Assembly: GCA_947577075.1 (NCBI GenBank)
Contig: CANPTW010000004.1
Coordinates: 29,053-93,052, forward strand
Direction of reading: 5' to 3'
From: an uncultured Oscillibacter sp.
GTDB taxonomy: Bacteria > Bacillota > Clostridia > Oscillospirales > Oscillospiraceae
DNA: 64,000 bases
The position numbers and the translations under genes were made by a program. The notes beneath the pieces were generated by a model. It worked only from the letters and a program-made list of their open reading frames with translations. It ran no database searches and had not been told where the DNA came from. Below are positions 1 through 9,260 of this stretch, in pieces (the stretch's first letter is position 1; every line of letters begins with the position of its first letter).

Positions 1-1
1 G

Positions 2-1597
2 GGAACGGTTCACTACAACACGCCCCGGAGCCGTGCCGTCACCTTTGACGCCTCGGACTTCAACGACGCCAGCCGGAGGATTACCGGCGAGACGCTGAGC
101 TATGTCCGCTTCACCGGCCTCCCCAGCTCCGGCTCCGGCGTCCTCTATTACAACTATTTCGGCTCCGCTTCCACCGGCTCCAAGGTCTCCACCGGAACGG
201 ACTACCGCCGCAGCGGCTCCCCGTCCCTTTCCAGCGTCTCCTTCGTCCCCTCCGCCAATTACACCGGGACGGTTTCCATTCCCTTCACCGGGTACGGCGA
301 CGCGGGAACCCGCTTCAACGGCACCGTCACCGTCACGGTGGGCGACGCCTCCAGCCGGATTATCTCCTATTCCACGACGGCCAACGGCTCCGTCCGTTTC
401 AGCGCCTCCGATTTTAACGACGCCTGCCGGGCCGCCACCGGGGATTCCCTGGATTATGTCCGCTTTGAGCTTCCCTCCTCCCGCTACGGCGCCCTCTATC
501 ACCAGTACAACACCAGCAGCCGCACGGGGAACAGCGTCAGCAGCGGAACCGGATACTACCGCTCCGGCGGCAGCCGCCTCCTGGGGGACGTCAGCTTTGC
601 CGCCGCCTCTTCCACCGGAACCGTCACCTTCGGCTACACCGGCTACAGCACCCGGGGGGACTCCTTCTCCGGCACGGTGGAGATCACCATTTCCGGCTCC
701 AACACGGTCAGCACCTCCGTCCGCTACACCGGGAGCTCCGCCCCCATCCTCTTCCGGTCCTCGGACTTCCAGAACGTCTGCCAGGCCGCCCTGGGCTCCA
801 CGCTGTCCTCCGTCCAGTTCAACACCCTGCCCGGAGTGGGCCGCCTCTATCTGGGGTACAGCAGCCCCGGCCGGACGGGCTCCGGCGTCAGCACCGGCAC
901 CCGGTACAGCCTCCAGGACCTGAACCAGATCAGCTATCTGCCCAAGGCGGAGTATCAGGGGACCATTACCATTCCCTTCACCGCCTATGACGCCCAGGGC
1001 GCCAGCCACTCCAGCACGGTGGAAATCCAGCTTTCCAACAGCTACTGCTCCGCCTCCTTCCTTGACACCGCCAGCGGCTGGGACTGGGCGAAGCCCTCCA
1101 TTGAGTTCCTCCGCCAGAGCGGAATCACCAACGGCTACAGCAACAACACCTTCCGTCCCGGGCAGCCCATCAGCCGGGGCGAGTTCACCCTGATGATCTG
1201 CCGGGCCTTCCAGTTCTCCACCGGCGGCTCCTCCGGCTTCCCCGACGTGCCCGCGAACAGCTCCTATGCCGGGGCCGTGGCCGCCGCCAGGGACCTGGGC
1301 ATCGTTCAGGGGAACAACGGCCGCTTCCAGCCGGACCGCCCCATCACCCGCCAAAGCGCCATGACCATGATCTGCCGGGCTCTGGACGCCGCGGGCCAGT
1401 CCGTTCCCACCGCCGACGCCGGCCTTCTCTCCTCGTATGCCGACGGCGGACAGGTTTCCTCCTTCGCCCGCTCTTCCGTGGCGGCCCTGGTCCAAATGGG
1501 GGCCGTCCGGGGGAATGCCGGCCAGCGCCTCAACCCCACCGCCGCCATCAGCCGGGCGGAAATGGCCGTCATTCTCCACCGCGTCCTGACGCGCTGA
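2..1597 (+). CDS. SLH-domain surface protein, 5' end outside window
   Basis: The frame is open from the first bases, so this is the C-terminal 531 residues of a longer surface protein. It holds three copies of a module of about 115 residues (roughly 2-345, 348-700 and 703-1044), each with an xxSDFNDACR/ASDFND-type segment, a Tyr/Gly/Ser-rich strand region and a closing GTVTxTV strand; these look like extracellular beta-sandwich repeats. Three S-layer homology domains follow (from about 1060, 1245 and 1425), recognisable by GITNGYSNNTFRPGQPISR and similar blocks ending near LHRVLTR. SLH domains normally bind pyruvylated secondary cell-wall polymer, so the protein should be displayed on the cell surface. 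The ligand or role of the repeats is unknown. It ends 18 bases before the PilZ gene. Confidence 0.93.
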   Translation, partial: GTVHYNTPRSRAVTFDASDFNDASRRITGETLSYVRFTGLPSSGSGVLYYNYFGSASTGSKVSTGTDYRRSGSPSLSSVSFVPSANYTGTVSIPFTGYGDAGTRFNGTVTVTVGDASSRIISYSTTANGSVRFSASDFNDACRAATGDSLDYVRFELPSSRYGALYHQYNTSSRTGNSVSSGTGYYRSGGSRLLGDVSFAAASSTGTVTFGYTGYSTRGDSFSGTVEITISGSNTVSTSVRYTGSSAPILFRSSDFQNVCQAALGSTLSSVQFNTLPGVGRLYLGYSSPGRTGSGVSTGTRYSLQDLNQISYLPKAEYQGTITIPFTAYDAQGASHSSTVEIQLSNSYCSASFLDTASGWDWAKPSIEFLRQSGITNGYSNNTFRPGQPISRGEFTLMICRAFQFSTGGSSGFPDVPANSSYAGAVAAARDLGIVQGNNGRFQPDRPITRQSAMTMICRALDAAGQSVPTADAGLLSSYADGGQVSSFARSSVAALVQMGAVRGNAGQRLNPTAAISRAEMAVILHRVLTR

Positions 1598-1615
1598 CGG
1601 AAAGGAGGCGGGCGC

Positions 1616-2311
1616 ATGGGCTTGTTCAAGTCTCTTTTCAAAAGGGGCGGCGCTTCCTCCTCCGCCTCCCCGGCGGAGGACTTCCCGGAGCTTTACAACG
1701 GCATGAAGGCGGAGGTGCTGACCCCCGCCAACACCCTGATCTTCGTGGGCCGGATCAAGGTCTTGGGCGGCGGGGCGCTGGAGCTCCGGGCCGAAGACGG
1801 CGGCCTTCTCCCCAGGGCGCTCTATAACCAGGCGGTAAAGCTCCGCTGCTTCCAGCGGGACGGCGAAACCTTTACGCTGGACGGCGCCGTGGGCCCCAAC
1901 GGCTTTGACTTCTGGCGGATCGAGCGGCTCCGGTATCTCCACAACAGCGAAAACCGCAGCTTCTTCCGCCAGAATACCGGGACGGACGGTTACGTCTTCT
2001 CCCCCAAGGGCCAGAAGTACCCCTGCAAGCTTCTCGACGTCAGCGCCGGGGGCGCCCGGGTCGTGACGGAAAAGCTCTTCCAGCTGGAGAGCACCTTCCA
2101 GCTGGAGGCCGCGCTTCTGCCGGGGGAGGCGCCCTTCGCCATCACCTGCCGCGTTAAGCGGGTTCAGGTCCGCTCCAAGCCGGGAAGCCCCGTGAAAAAG
2201 TTCGAGTATGGCTGCCAGTTTGCGGATCTTCCTCCCCGGGAGCAGGAGCGGCTGCTTCAAGCCATCTTCACCCTCCAGCGCAAGGCGCTGCAGTCCCAGC
2301 GGGAACCCTGA
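1616..2311 (+). CDS. PilZ-domain protein (YcgR-like, putative c-di-GMP effector)
   Basis: A 231-residue cytoplasmic protein with a two-part build: an N-terminal beta-rich YcgR-N-like region (about 20-105) and a C-terminal PilZ domain. The c-di-GMP signature is intact: RSFFR gives the RxxxR motif and DVSAGGARV gives the D-x-S-x-x-G motif about 40 residues later. YcgR/DgrA-type proteins slow the flagellar motor when c-di-GMP is high. That fits the many flagellar and c-di-GMP genes here, but the target is inferred. Start chosen at ATG 1616 behind a good AAAGGAGG. It sits 18 bases downstream of the SLH gene and ends at a strong terminator. Confidence 0.85.
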   Translation: MGLFKSLFKRGGASSSASPAEDFPELYNGMKAEVLTPANTLIFVGRIKVLGGGALELRAEDGGLLPRALYNQAVKLRCFQRDGETFTLDGAVGPNGFDFWRIERLRYLHNSENRSFFRQNTGTDGYVFSPKGQKYPCKLLDVSAGGARVVTEKLFQLESTFQLEAALLPGEAPFAITCRVKRVQVRSKPGSPVKKFEYGCQFADLPPREQERLLQAIFTLQRKALQSQREP

Positions 2312-2319
2312 CAAATCAA

Positions 2320-2361
2320 CCCCACCGGAGGCGGTTATCTGCCGCCCCCGGTGGGGTTTTT
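2320..2361 (+). terminator. Rho-independent terminator after the PilZ gene
   Basis: A long GC-rich stem: CCCCACCGG with AGGCGG pairs with CCGCC and CCGGTGGGG around a short TTATCT loop, followed by TTTTT at 2357-2361. It should end the SLH-PilZ transcript. Confidence 0.85.
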
Positions 2362-2482
2362 CCATTCTCTCTTCCGCTTTCCTTCCTGCCCCGTTCTCAG
2401 GGCCGTCCTCCGCCGCGCAGCCCCGCCGGCCGTCACGCGGAGCGCCGGGGCGGGCTTTGCCGTTCGGGCCTTCGGCAGATTT

Positions 2483-2519
2483 CAAATCCGGCCTAAATTT
2501 TTCCAAATCCGGACATACT
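2483..2519 (+). promoter_or_regulatory. Possible promoter region with direct repeat before the AAA+ gene
   Basis: CAAATCCGG occurs at 2483-2491 and again at 2504-2512, exactly 21 bp apart (two helical turns), followed by a -10-like CATACT at 2514-2519. No convincing -35 is visible, so this may be an activator-dependent promoter. It lies 27 bases upstream of the ATG at 2546. The rest of 2362-2545 shows no gene. Confidence 0.25.
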
Positions 2520-2545
2520 GCCAGGTGTGAAAGGAGGCGGCAGAC

Positions 2546-3949
2546 ATGCCTGTTTCATTTTCCCAATTCTGTACCGGCGGCCCCGGCGTTCAGGAAATCC
2601 TGCGCCGCCGCATCGACGACCTGGGCCGGAAGGGCCAAAGCTATGAATTCCCGGACTGCCGGATGCCGGAGGGCTGCGTCCCCCGGCAGGCCGTGCTCGG
2701 CTTTTTGCAGCGGGACCGGGGCTATCTCCTGTACTGGCGTCCGGCAGTTCGTTACCAGGGCAGCCGTCCCGTTCTGGCCGCCCTCTTCGCCCGGAGCGTC
2801 TGGCGCTTTGAGAGCTATGAGGCCATGACCGCCCGCCTGCGCTCCCTGGCGCGGGAGGTGGAGGAGCCCGTTCCTCGCCCCTTCCATCCCCCGGCGCTGA
2901 CGGAGGCCCCCCCCTCTCCCTGGCCTCCGCTCTACCAAAAGCTGCTGGAGGAGCTGGAGGGCCGGGTGTTCGGACAGCGCCGGGCGGTGGAGGCCGCGGC
3001 CTTCCGGCTGTACGGCCACGCGGGGAAGCGGGCCCCCGCCCGCCCCCTGTCCCTCATCCTCCACGGACCCACCGGCGTTGGGAAATCGGAGCTGGGAAAG
3101 GCCCTGGCCCCGGCGCTGGAGCGCTGCTGCGGGCGGCGGTATCAATTCGTCTGGACCGAGCTGAACACCCTTACCCAGCCCCATTCCGTTCACCGGCTCA
3201 CCGGCGCGCCGCCGGGCTACGTGGGCTATGAGGACCAGCCCATCTTCGAGGCGGTGCGGCTCAATCCCTGCACGGTCTTCATGTTCGACGAGCTGGAAAA
3301 GGCCCACCCGGAGGTGCTGAAGGTCTTCATGTCCATTCTGGACGAGGGCCGCTGCACCGCCCACAAGGCGGACGAAAAGGGCGGGCGGGAGCTGGACTTC
3401 CGCCGCTGCGTCTTCGTGTTCACCACCAACGCGGACCTGACGGCGGCCGGGGGGCGGCCCCTGGGCTTCTCCCCGGCACGGCCCGCCCCCCCGCGGAGCT
3501 CCGGGGAACCGGGGGACGCCTCCACCCCGGCGGCCCTGGCCGAGCGCCTCTTCCGGGAAACCGAAGAAGCACGCCGGGCCATGGTGCGCCTCGGCGTGCT
3601 TCCGGAAATCGCGGGCCGCTTCAGCGGCATCATTGGGTTCGGCAGGCTGACCGAGGACGCCTGGCAGGCCGTTACCGTGAAGCAGATCACGGCCCTGGGC
3701 CGGGAATACGGCCTGGACATCCTCCGGGTGGACCCGGATACCGCCCGGGCGCTGACGCCCGGGCGGGGAGGTGCGCTTTCCGTCCGCTCCTCCGTCTGCG
3801 TGCTGGAAGGGCTGCTGGCCCCCCTCTTCGCGGCGGCCTCGGGGCGCACGGGGTACCGGCTGACGGGGCTCCCCGGCAGTCTCCGGCTGCTTCCGGATTA
3901 CTCCCAGTCCAGCTCCACCACTGCGTTCGCAGTCTCGTCCAGCTTGTAG
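2546..3949 (+). CDS. Single-ring ClpB/ClpA-D2-like AAA+ ATPase
   Basis: A 467-residue protein with one AAA+ module of the Clp second-ring type. Walker A is GPTGVGKS (174-181), the pore loop is GYVGYED (224-230), Walker B is VFMFDELEKAHP (244-255), and a sensor-1 Asn sits in FVFTTNAD (about 295). Residues 1-130 are a private N-terminal domain unlike Clp-N, and there is no first AAA ring, no UVR motif and no visible ClpP-docking loop. The C-terminal region is short, with a poorly conserved sensor 2. It is probably a specialised remodelling ATPase; substrate unknown. SD AAAGGAGG precedes ATG 2546. Its last 52 bases overlap the convergent gene ending at 3898, and the Ser/Thr-rich C-terminus there looks non-conserved. 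Confidence 0.8.
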   Translation: MPVSFSQFCTGGPGVQEILRRRIDDLGRKGQSYEFPDCRMPEGCVPRQAVLGFLQRDRGYLLYWRPAVRYQGSRPVLAALFARSVWRFESYEAMTARLRSLAREVEEPVPRPFHPPALTEAPPSPWPPLYQKLLEELEGRVFGQRRAVEAAAFRLYGHAGKRAPARPLSLILHGPTGVGKSELGKALAPALERCCGRRYQFVWTELNTLTQPHSVHRLTGAPPGYVGYEDQPIFEAVRLNPCTVFMFDELEKAHPEVLKVFMSILDEGRCTAHKADEKGGRELDFRRCVFVFTTNADLTAAGGRPLGFSPARPAPPRSSGEPGDASTPAALAERLFRETEEARRAMVRLGVLPEIAGRFSGIIGFGRLTEDAWQAVTVKQITALGREYGLDILRVDPDTARALTPGRGGALSVRSSVCVLEGLLAPLFAAASGRTGYRLTGLPGSLRLLPDYSQSSSTTAFAVSSSL

Positions 3950-5178
3950 AGGTGCCCGTCGCTGGAGAGGAAGTAGCTCCCGGCAATCTGGCTGTTTGCG
4001 TCATAGACGTTCACCCGCATGCAGCTGGTGCCGCCGATGCGGACGGAGCCCTCCTGCAGCATGAGCTCGTACTCCTCCATGGACTCGCCCGGCAGCCCCA
4101 GCTTGGAGGGATGCAGCGCCTCCATATCCGACAGGCCCCTTCTGGGAGACGAGGCCGGAGTCTCCGGCTTGGGATCGTGGACCCGGCCCTCCGGCATATC
4201 CAGCGTCACCGAGCAGTTGGTCCCGTCCCAGCTCAGCAGCATGGACTGCGTTCCGCCGCCGGTGCCATCCTCGGCCGCCGCCGCATTCCGGGCCAGCAGC
4301 ACCTCGCCCCTCGCCGCGTCTTCGGCGGCTTCCGGCAGGTCAATCCGCATCAGCGTCTCATCCACGGCGGAAAAGCCCGCGTCCTCCGCGGTCATCAGCG
4401 CCGCATAGGCGGAAATCAGGCTCCCGGGATTTTTCAGGCCCTCATAGCGGTAAAGGATTTTGGTGAATCCCGCCGGCTCCTCCGGCTCGGCGGCAGGGGC
4501 TTCCTCCCCCGCTTCGTCTCCGTCCTCGCCGGAGGCGTCCGCGCCGTCTTCGGCTTCGCCGGAGGCGTCCGCGCCGTCTTCGGCCTCGCCGCCATCTTCA
4601 GCCTGGCTGCCGTCCTCGGCCTCCTCCGGTTCCGCCGGGGGCTCCGGCGGGATTTCCTCCTGATACACCAGCACCTGGTCCCCGCTCACCGGCAGCGCGG
4701 TGATCTGGGCCCCGTTCAGCTCGTAAGTCATGGGGATGGGGATGGGCTCCGGCGGGGCCTCTTCCTCCTCCCCGCCGCCCTTCAGGAAGAAGAAGGCCCC
4801 GACGCCAATGGCGGCGGCCAGCACCGGAACGGCAAGCAGCAGCAGTTTTTTCTTCCCCTTTTTCTTTTTGGAGGCGTCCCCGCCGCCTTCGCCGTCCGCC
4901 GCCCTGGCGGCGGTCTTCGCCACGGCCTTGGCCTTTTTCTCCGCGGCCTTCTGGGCGGCAAGCTGGGCTTTCTTTGTGGCCTGCTCGGCTTTCTTTGTGT
5001 GCTTGGCCGCCTTTTTCTCGGCGTTTTTGGCCACCTTGGCGGCCTTCTTTTCCGCCGCCGCCGCCTGCTTCCGCTTGGCCGCCTCGGCCTTCTTTTCGGC
5101 GACTTCCACCTGCTGGGCGGCCTTTTTCGCCTTGAGCTCGGCCTTTTTAATGATCTTATCAGCCTTATCCTGTTTCAA
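3898..5178 (-). CDS. Membrane protein with Lys/Ala-rich cytoplasmic tail and extracellular domain
   Basis: A 426-residue protein of unknown function. Residues 1-95 are almost entirely K, A, E and Q in a helical, histone-H1-like repeat (AEKKAAKVAKNAEKKAAK). Then come a KKKKGKKK stop-transfer cluster, one membrane helix (about 112-132), an acidic Glu/Asp/Pro/Gly/Ala linker with a tandem 10-residue repeat, and a globular C-terminal domain (about 230-426) that should lie outside the cell. By the positive-inside rule the basic tail is cytoplasmic. It is 32 bases downstream of the FtsA-like gene, so the two are probably co-transcribed. The basic tail could contact nucleic acid or the inner membrane face; this is inference. 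Confidence 0.7.
   Translation of the reverse strand: MKQDKADKIIKKAELKAKKAAQQVEVAEKKAEAAKRKQAAAAEKKAAKVAKNAEKKAAKHTKKAEQATKKAQLAAQKAAEKKAKAVAKTAARAADGEGGGDASKKKKGKKKLLLLAVPVLAAAIGVGAFFFLKGGGEEEEAPPEPIPIPMTYELNGAQITALPVSGDQVLVYQEEIPPEPPAEPEEAEDGSQAEDGGEAEDGADASGEAEDGADASGEDGDEAGEEAPAAEPEEPAGFTKILYRYEGLKNPGSLISAYAALMTAEDAGFSAVDETLMRIDLPEAAEDAARGEVLLARNAAAAEDGTGGGTQSMLLSWDGTNCSVTLDMPEGRVHDPKPETPASSPRRGLSDMEALHPSKLGLPGESMEEYELMLQEGSVRIGGTSCMRVNVYDANSQIAGSYFLSSDGHLYKLDETANAVVELDWE
4531..4590. repeat. 30-bp tandem repeat in the acidic linker
   Basis: Two adjacent 30-bp units (4531-4560 and 4561-4590) that differ at one base. Each encodes the decapeptide EAEDGADASG-type unit of the membrane protein's linker on the minus strand. 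This is an in-frame slippage duplication. Confidence 0.85.
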
Positions 5179-5210
5179 CGCTACACTCTCCTATACTCAA
5201 GCGCTCACCC

Positions 5211-7184
5211 TCAGCGGATGGTAATGGAATCCCGGTCCTTCACCGCCTGGCTGAACCCGCACTCCGTGCCGTTCACCGCCAGATGGACGGGACCCTCCAG
5301 CTTTTCAAAATCCACGCCGGAGCGTTCCAGCAGATCCATGACGTAATAGGGCTGGCCGTTCTCCTTCGGCGGCAGGACCAGGGGCTTGCCGTTCAAAAGG
5401 ATCTCCACCTCCCGCTTGCGGATCAGCGGCTTTGCCGGAGGTTCCCGGGGCGGCTCCGGCTTGGGCGGAACCGCCCTCGGCTCTTCTCTGGCGGGAGCCG
5501 CCGGGGCGGGGCGGGGTTCGGCGGGGGCGGACGCTTCCGGGCTCTCCGCTTCCTTCGGCGGCTCCTCCGCCTCGGCCTCGACGGACGGCGCTATCCCGGA
5601 GGGGCCCTCCAGCGTTAAAATTACGTCCCCCTGTCGCAGAGGGGTCTTGAAGTCCGCCTCCCGGTTGTTCAGCAGCACCCGGCCGGAGAAGCCCTTTCCC
5701 AGCAGCTCCCCCAGGGTCTTCGCCGCGTCCGTGCCGCTGCGGGCGGGGCGGAAGCGGATGTCGTCCCCCGCGTGGACTACGGTGTTGATGGCGGCCTCTT
5801 CCCCGTTCACCCGCAGAATGGCGGGTGCCGCGGGCTCCCCCCGGAGGACCAGGCGCCGGCCGTTCAGGGTAATTCCCAGATTCTTGCCGGACCGGCCCAG
5901 CATATCCCCATAGTTATAGCCGTTCATCAGCAGAATGTCCCGGGCGGTCAGAACCCCGCTGCGGAAAAGCTTGGCGGTTTCCCCGTTGAGGGTAATGACA
6001 TAGCTGTCGTTCAAAAGGCCCAGCCCGGCGGAGACGGCGATGCCCAGGGGCGTGGCATACTCCGGGTTGTTCAGGTCAATATCGTCGGCAAAGGCGCTTT
6101 TCGAAAAGTTGTTTCCGGCGATGGCCACCCGGCGTTCCTCCATGCCCAGGCTGGCCGCCACCTTCCCCGGAAGGCCGTCCAGCTTGCTGCCGCCCCCGGC
6201 CAGGAACAGCGCCGACGGCGCGCCCCCGTTGAGCTCCGTCACCTGGGCGGCAATGGCCTCCGCCAGGCGGCTCATGGGCTCCTGAATGGCGGCGTGGATC
6301 TCCTCAAACGCGGCGGTGTTTTCCAGCCCCAGGATGTCCGTATAATGGGTCTGTTCCCCGGGGCGGAGGTTCCGCTTCATCTCCTCGGCCGTCTGAAAAT
6401 CCACCAGGAACGTCCGCATAATGGCCTCGGTAATCTCGTCTCCGGCGATGGTGGCCATGGTGTAGCCGGTGACGCTTCCGTCCCGGCAGACGGCAATGTC
6501 CGTGGTGCCCGCGCCGATGTCCACCAGCGCCAGGTTCAAAAGCCGGAGCTCCGCCGGAATGGCGGCGTTCATGGCGGCAATGGGTTCCAGCGTCAAGCTG
6601 GAAACCTGAAGGCCCGCCGCCCGCATGGCGGCATAAAGGCTCTCCACCACCTCCCCGGGAAGGAAGGTCGCCACCACGTCCGCCTCCGCCTTCTGCCCGC
6701 TGTGGTCCAGAAGGGAGGCCAGGGGATAATTGTCCAGCCGGTACTGCGCCACGGTGTAGCCCACCATGAAAAACTGCCGCCGGACCTCGTCCTCCATCTG
6801 CAGGGCTTCCTCCGCGGCGGAAAGGGCCCCCGCCTCCAAACGGCTGATGGTTTCGGCGCTGATGGTCTTTTCGTCGCTGAGATCCATGGTAAAGCTGCCG
6901 CTCTGGGTTCTCAGGGCCCGCCCCGCGGCGGCCACACAGACCCGTTCCAAATGAACGCCCAGGCGCTCTTCCAGGCGCTCCGTCACCGTTCTGGCCAGGG
7001 CGCCCACCTGATGAATGTTGTCAATCTGGCCGTCCAGCATGGCGCGGCTGCCGTGCTCCGCCGTTTCAATTTCCAGGGCCTTGAACCGGCCGCCGGAAGG
7101 TCTGCCCACAACGCCCACGACGCTGCGGGTGCCGATATCCAGGGCGAAGATCAAATCCCGTTCCTGGGCTCTGTAATCCTTCAT
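5211..7184 (-). CDS. FtsA-like actin-fold ATPase with C-terminal extension
   Basis: A 657-residue protein. Residues 1-430 have the FtsA/PilM actin fold: phosphate-1 loop ALDIGTRSVVGVVG (from 14), phosphate-2 loop VDIGAGTTDIAV (221-232) and adenosine loop FLAGGGSKLDGLP. Beyond it are beta-rich segments that read like repeated ThiS/SLBB-like modules (VVHAGDDIRF, LRQGDVILTLEG), a Pro/Glu/Ala-rich linker (about 560-620) and a last module ending DSITIR. A classical FtsA is about 420 residues and ends in an amphipathic membrane helix, which is absent here. Start chosen at ATG 7184, with AAAGGAG 9 bases upstream; an in-frame ATG at 7301 lies beyond the hairpin and has no SD. Probably a clostridial FtsA paralogue; role unknown. 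Confidence 0.8.
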   Translation of the reverse strand: MKDYRAQERDLIFALDIGTRSVVGVVGRPSGGRFKALEIETAEHGSRAMLDGQIDNIHQVGALARTVTERLEERLGVHLERVCVAAAGRALRTQSGSFTMDLSDEKTISAETISRLEAGALSAAEEALQMEDEVRRQFFMVGYTVAQYRLDNYPLASLLDHSGQKAEADVVATFLPGEVVESLYAAMRAAGLQVSSLTLEPIAAMNAAIPAELRLLNLALVDIGAGTTDIAVCRDGSVTGYTMATIAGDEITEAIMRTFLVDFQTAEEMKRNLRPGEQTHYTDILGLENTAAFEEIHAAIQEPMSRLAEAIAAQVTELNGGAPSALFLAGGGSKLDGLPGKVAASLGMEERRVAIAGNNFSKSAFADDIDLNNPEYATPLGIAVSAGLGLLNDSYVITLNGETAKLFRSGVLTARDILLMNGYNYGDMLGRSGKNLGITLNGRRLVLRGEPAAPAILRVNGEEAAINTVVHAGDDIRFRPARSGTDAAKTLGELLGKGFSGRVLLNNREADFKTPLRQGDVILTLEGPSGIAPSVEAEAEEPPKEAESPEASAPAEPRPAPAAPAREEPRAVPPKPEPPREPPAKPLIRKREVEILLNGKPLVLPPKENGQPYYVMDLLERSGVDFEKLEGPVHLAVNGTECGFSQAVKDRDSITIR

Positions 7185-7265
7185 ATGACGACGCTCCTTT
7201 TCATGTCTCTCCCAGCCCGAAAAGGCGGGACTTGGAGGGAGGCGGGTCCTGGCCCCGGCACAAAT

Positions 7266-7302
7266 GATGCCAGAAGGCGGCACCGGACCGCCTTCTGGCA
7301 TC
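7266..7302 (-). terminator. 15-bp perfect inverted repeat between chemoreceptor and FtsA-like genes
   Basis: GATGCCAGAAGGCGG at 7266-7280 pairs perfectly with 7288-7302 around a 7-base loop. On the minus strand it is followed by ATTTG, only a weak T-run. It may end or attenuate the chemoreceptor transcript. The neighbouring stretch 7303-7406 has further imperfect inverted repeats (CTGCCA/TGGCAG, ACGCGAG/CTCGCGT) but no gene. Confidence 0.55.
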
Positions 7303-7406
7303 GTGGCAGGGGACTCTACTGCCAGCGCGGAATAACGCGAGTGATTCTGCGGTCATTCCATGGCAGCTCGCGTCTTCAATTGACCGCCTTTTGCGGCAAT
7401 GCGGGC

Positions 7407-9191
7407 TTAATACTTGCTGAACGCACTGCCCCCGGCGCTGTAGCCGCTGTCATAGGATGTATCGGCGCTCTCCTCCGAATAGGAGGTGGCGGGTGCGCTG
7501 TAGCTGCCGGCGCTGCTGCCGCTGTCGTTGCGGAGGCGGAACTTGCTCAGCAGGTCCTTCATCAGGCTGGCCTGGCTGCTCAGCTCCTCGCTGGCGGCGG
7601 CGGACTGCTCGGAGGTGGCGGAGTTGGTCTGCACCACGCTGGAAATCTGGTCGATGCCCTCGGTGACCTGGGCGATAGCCTCGGCCTCTTCCTCGACGGC
7701 CTGGGCAATCTCCTGGAGGGCGGACATGGACTCGTTGGTGGCGTCCACGGTTTTATCCAGGGACTCGGAAACCCGGTTCACAATCTCGCTGCCGTCCTGG
7801 ACGGAGGTGATGGAGTTGTCGATCAGCTCCTTGGTGGCCTTGGCGGCCTGGTCGGACTTGGTGGCCAGGTTCCGCACCTCGTCCGCCACGACGGCGAAGC
7901 CCTTGCCGGCGCTGCCCGCCCGGGCGGCCTCCACGGCGGCGTTCAGGGCCAGGATGTTGGTCTGGAAGGCGATGTTCTCAATGGTGGCGATGATTTTGCC
8001 GATTTCCTCGGAGGAGCTGGAAATCTTCTCCATGGCCTTGACCATTTCCTCCATGTGCGCGGCGCTCTCCCGCAGGCGCTGGCCCGCGTTCTTGGAGTGG
8101 TCCATGGCCTGTTCGCTCCGCTTGGCGTTGCTCTGGGCCTTGGAGGAGATGTCGGCAATGGTGGCGGACAGCTCCTGGACGGCGCTGGCCTGCTCCGTGG
8201 CGCCCTGCGCCAGGGCCTGGGCGCCGGTGGACACCTGGTCGGAGCCGGAGGAAACCTGTTCGCCGCTGAGGCTGATCTGAGTCAGGGTGTCGCTGAGGCT
8301 GCGGTTGATGACCCGGATGGACTTGAGCATATCGGCCAGTTCGCCCACATAGTACTGCTCGGCCTGGGTGCGGCAGTTGAAGTTGCCGCCGCCCATCTCC
8401 TCCAGGAGGCGGCAGGTATCCTTGATGACGCTGTCCAGCACCTTCTGACTGGTCCGCAGGGCGTCGCACATCTCGCCCAGCTCGCTCTTGCTCTCATAGT
8501 CCACGGGGATATCCAGCTTGCCCTCGCTGAAGCCCACCAGGGCGGCCCGGACCTTCTCCGTGGGGACCACGATGCTCTTGATGATGATCAGGGCCAGCCG
8601 GAGCACCACCACCGTGGCAATGATCATGGCTACCACGATGCAGACCATGGCGATGTTGGACACCGTGCTCTGCCGCTTGATGATGGCTTCCTGCTCCGAC
8701 TGGAGCTTGGCGGCCAGCGCGTCGCCGGCGGTGGCCATCTGATTCAAGACGGGCGTGCAGTCGTTGACCAGCATATCGGCCGCCTGCTGCTGGCTTGTGC
8801 GGGCCGTCTGGCCGATGTTGGTGGCCTCCTTCTCCCAGCTCTCCACCAGGCTGATGAAGTTGTTCAGCTCGGTCTTATCCTCCAGAGGATAGCTGGCGGA
8901 CAGCTTGCTCAGCTCAGAGCCCAGCTCGCTGATCTTGCTGTTCGTGGTGTCCACGCTGGTCATGTCGCCGGACAGCACCGCGTCACGCAGGTTCCGGGCG
9001 GCAATGTTGTAATCAATGCGGCACTCGGACACCAGCTGGTTGGACTCCACGTATTTGTCTAAAATGTCGGTGTACTGGCCCTTCTGAATCGCCATCAGCG
9101 CCAGAGACACGATAATGATGATCGCGGAGACAACGATGGTAATCCCGAAGCCCATGATCAGGCTCTTCCTGATCTTCATGTTTTTTATCAT
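7407..9191 (-). CDS. Methyl-accepting chemotaxis protein
   Basis: A 594-residue transmembrane chemoreceptor. TM1 is at about 10-34 ([20 protein letters not shown]), followed by a helical sensor of four-helix-bundle type, TM2 at about 178-205, a HAMP domain, and a long coiled-coil signalling domain. The signalling hairpin tip is intact ([20 protein letters not shown] then [15 protein letters not shown]). It feeds CheA/CheW. The flexible Ser/Tyr/Ala-rich C-terminus ends GGSAFSKY, without a CheR-binding pentapeptide. Start chosen at ATG 9191, which has GAGGAGG 8 bases upstream; the longer in-frame ATG at 9227 has no SD. It is 69 bases downstream of the ABC ATPase gene. The ligand cannot be told from sequence. 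Confidence 0.93.
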   Translation of the reverse strand: MIKNMKIRKSLIMGFGITIVVSAIIIIVSLALMAIQKGQYTDILDKYVESNQLVSECRIDYNIAARNLRDAVLSGDMTSVDTTNSKISELGSELSKLSASYPLEDKTELNNFISLVESWEKEATNIGQTARTSQQQAADMLVNDCTPVLNQMATAGDALAAKLQSEQEAIIKRQSTVSNIAMVCIVVAMIIATVVVLRLALIIIKSIVVPTEKVRAALVGFSEGKLDIPVDYESKSELGEMCDALRTSQKVLDSVIKDTCRLLEEMGGGNFNCRTQAEQYYVGELADMLKSIRVINRSLSDTLTQISLSGEQVSSGSDQVSTGAQALAQGATEQASAVQELSATIADISSKAQSNAKRSEQAMDHSKNAGQRLRESAAHMEEMVKAMEKISSSSEEIGKIIATIENIAFQTNILALNAAVEAARAGSAGKGFAVVADEVRNLATKSDQAAKATKELIDNSITSVQDGSEIVNRVSESLDKTVDATNESMSALQEIAQAVEEEAEAIAQVTEGIDQISSVVQTNSATSEQSAAASEELSSQASLMKDLLSKFRLRNDSGSSAGSYSAPATSYSEESADTSYDSGYSAGGSAFSKY

Positions 9192-9260
9192 TTCCTGCTT
9201 CCTCCTCGTTTTCTTTAAATGCGTCAAGATTCCTTTTATTCTAATCGGCTCCGGCGGCTT

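Noticed and set aside
5772..9062. 1096-residue plus-strand ORF opposite the FtsA-like and chemoreceptor genes
   Set aside because: It is the complement of two well-supported genes in GC-rich DNA; His/Gly/Leu-rich with no motifs.
9192..9260. Sigma-28 promoter for the chemoreceptor
   Set aside because: A GCCGATTA sequence is present on the minus strand, but no TAAA-type -35 lies 15 bases upstream.
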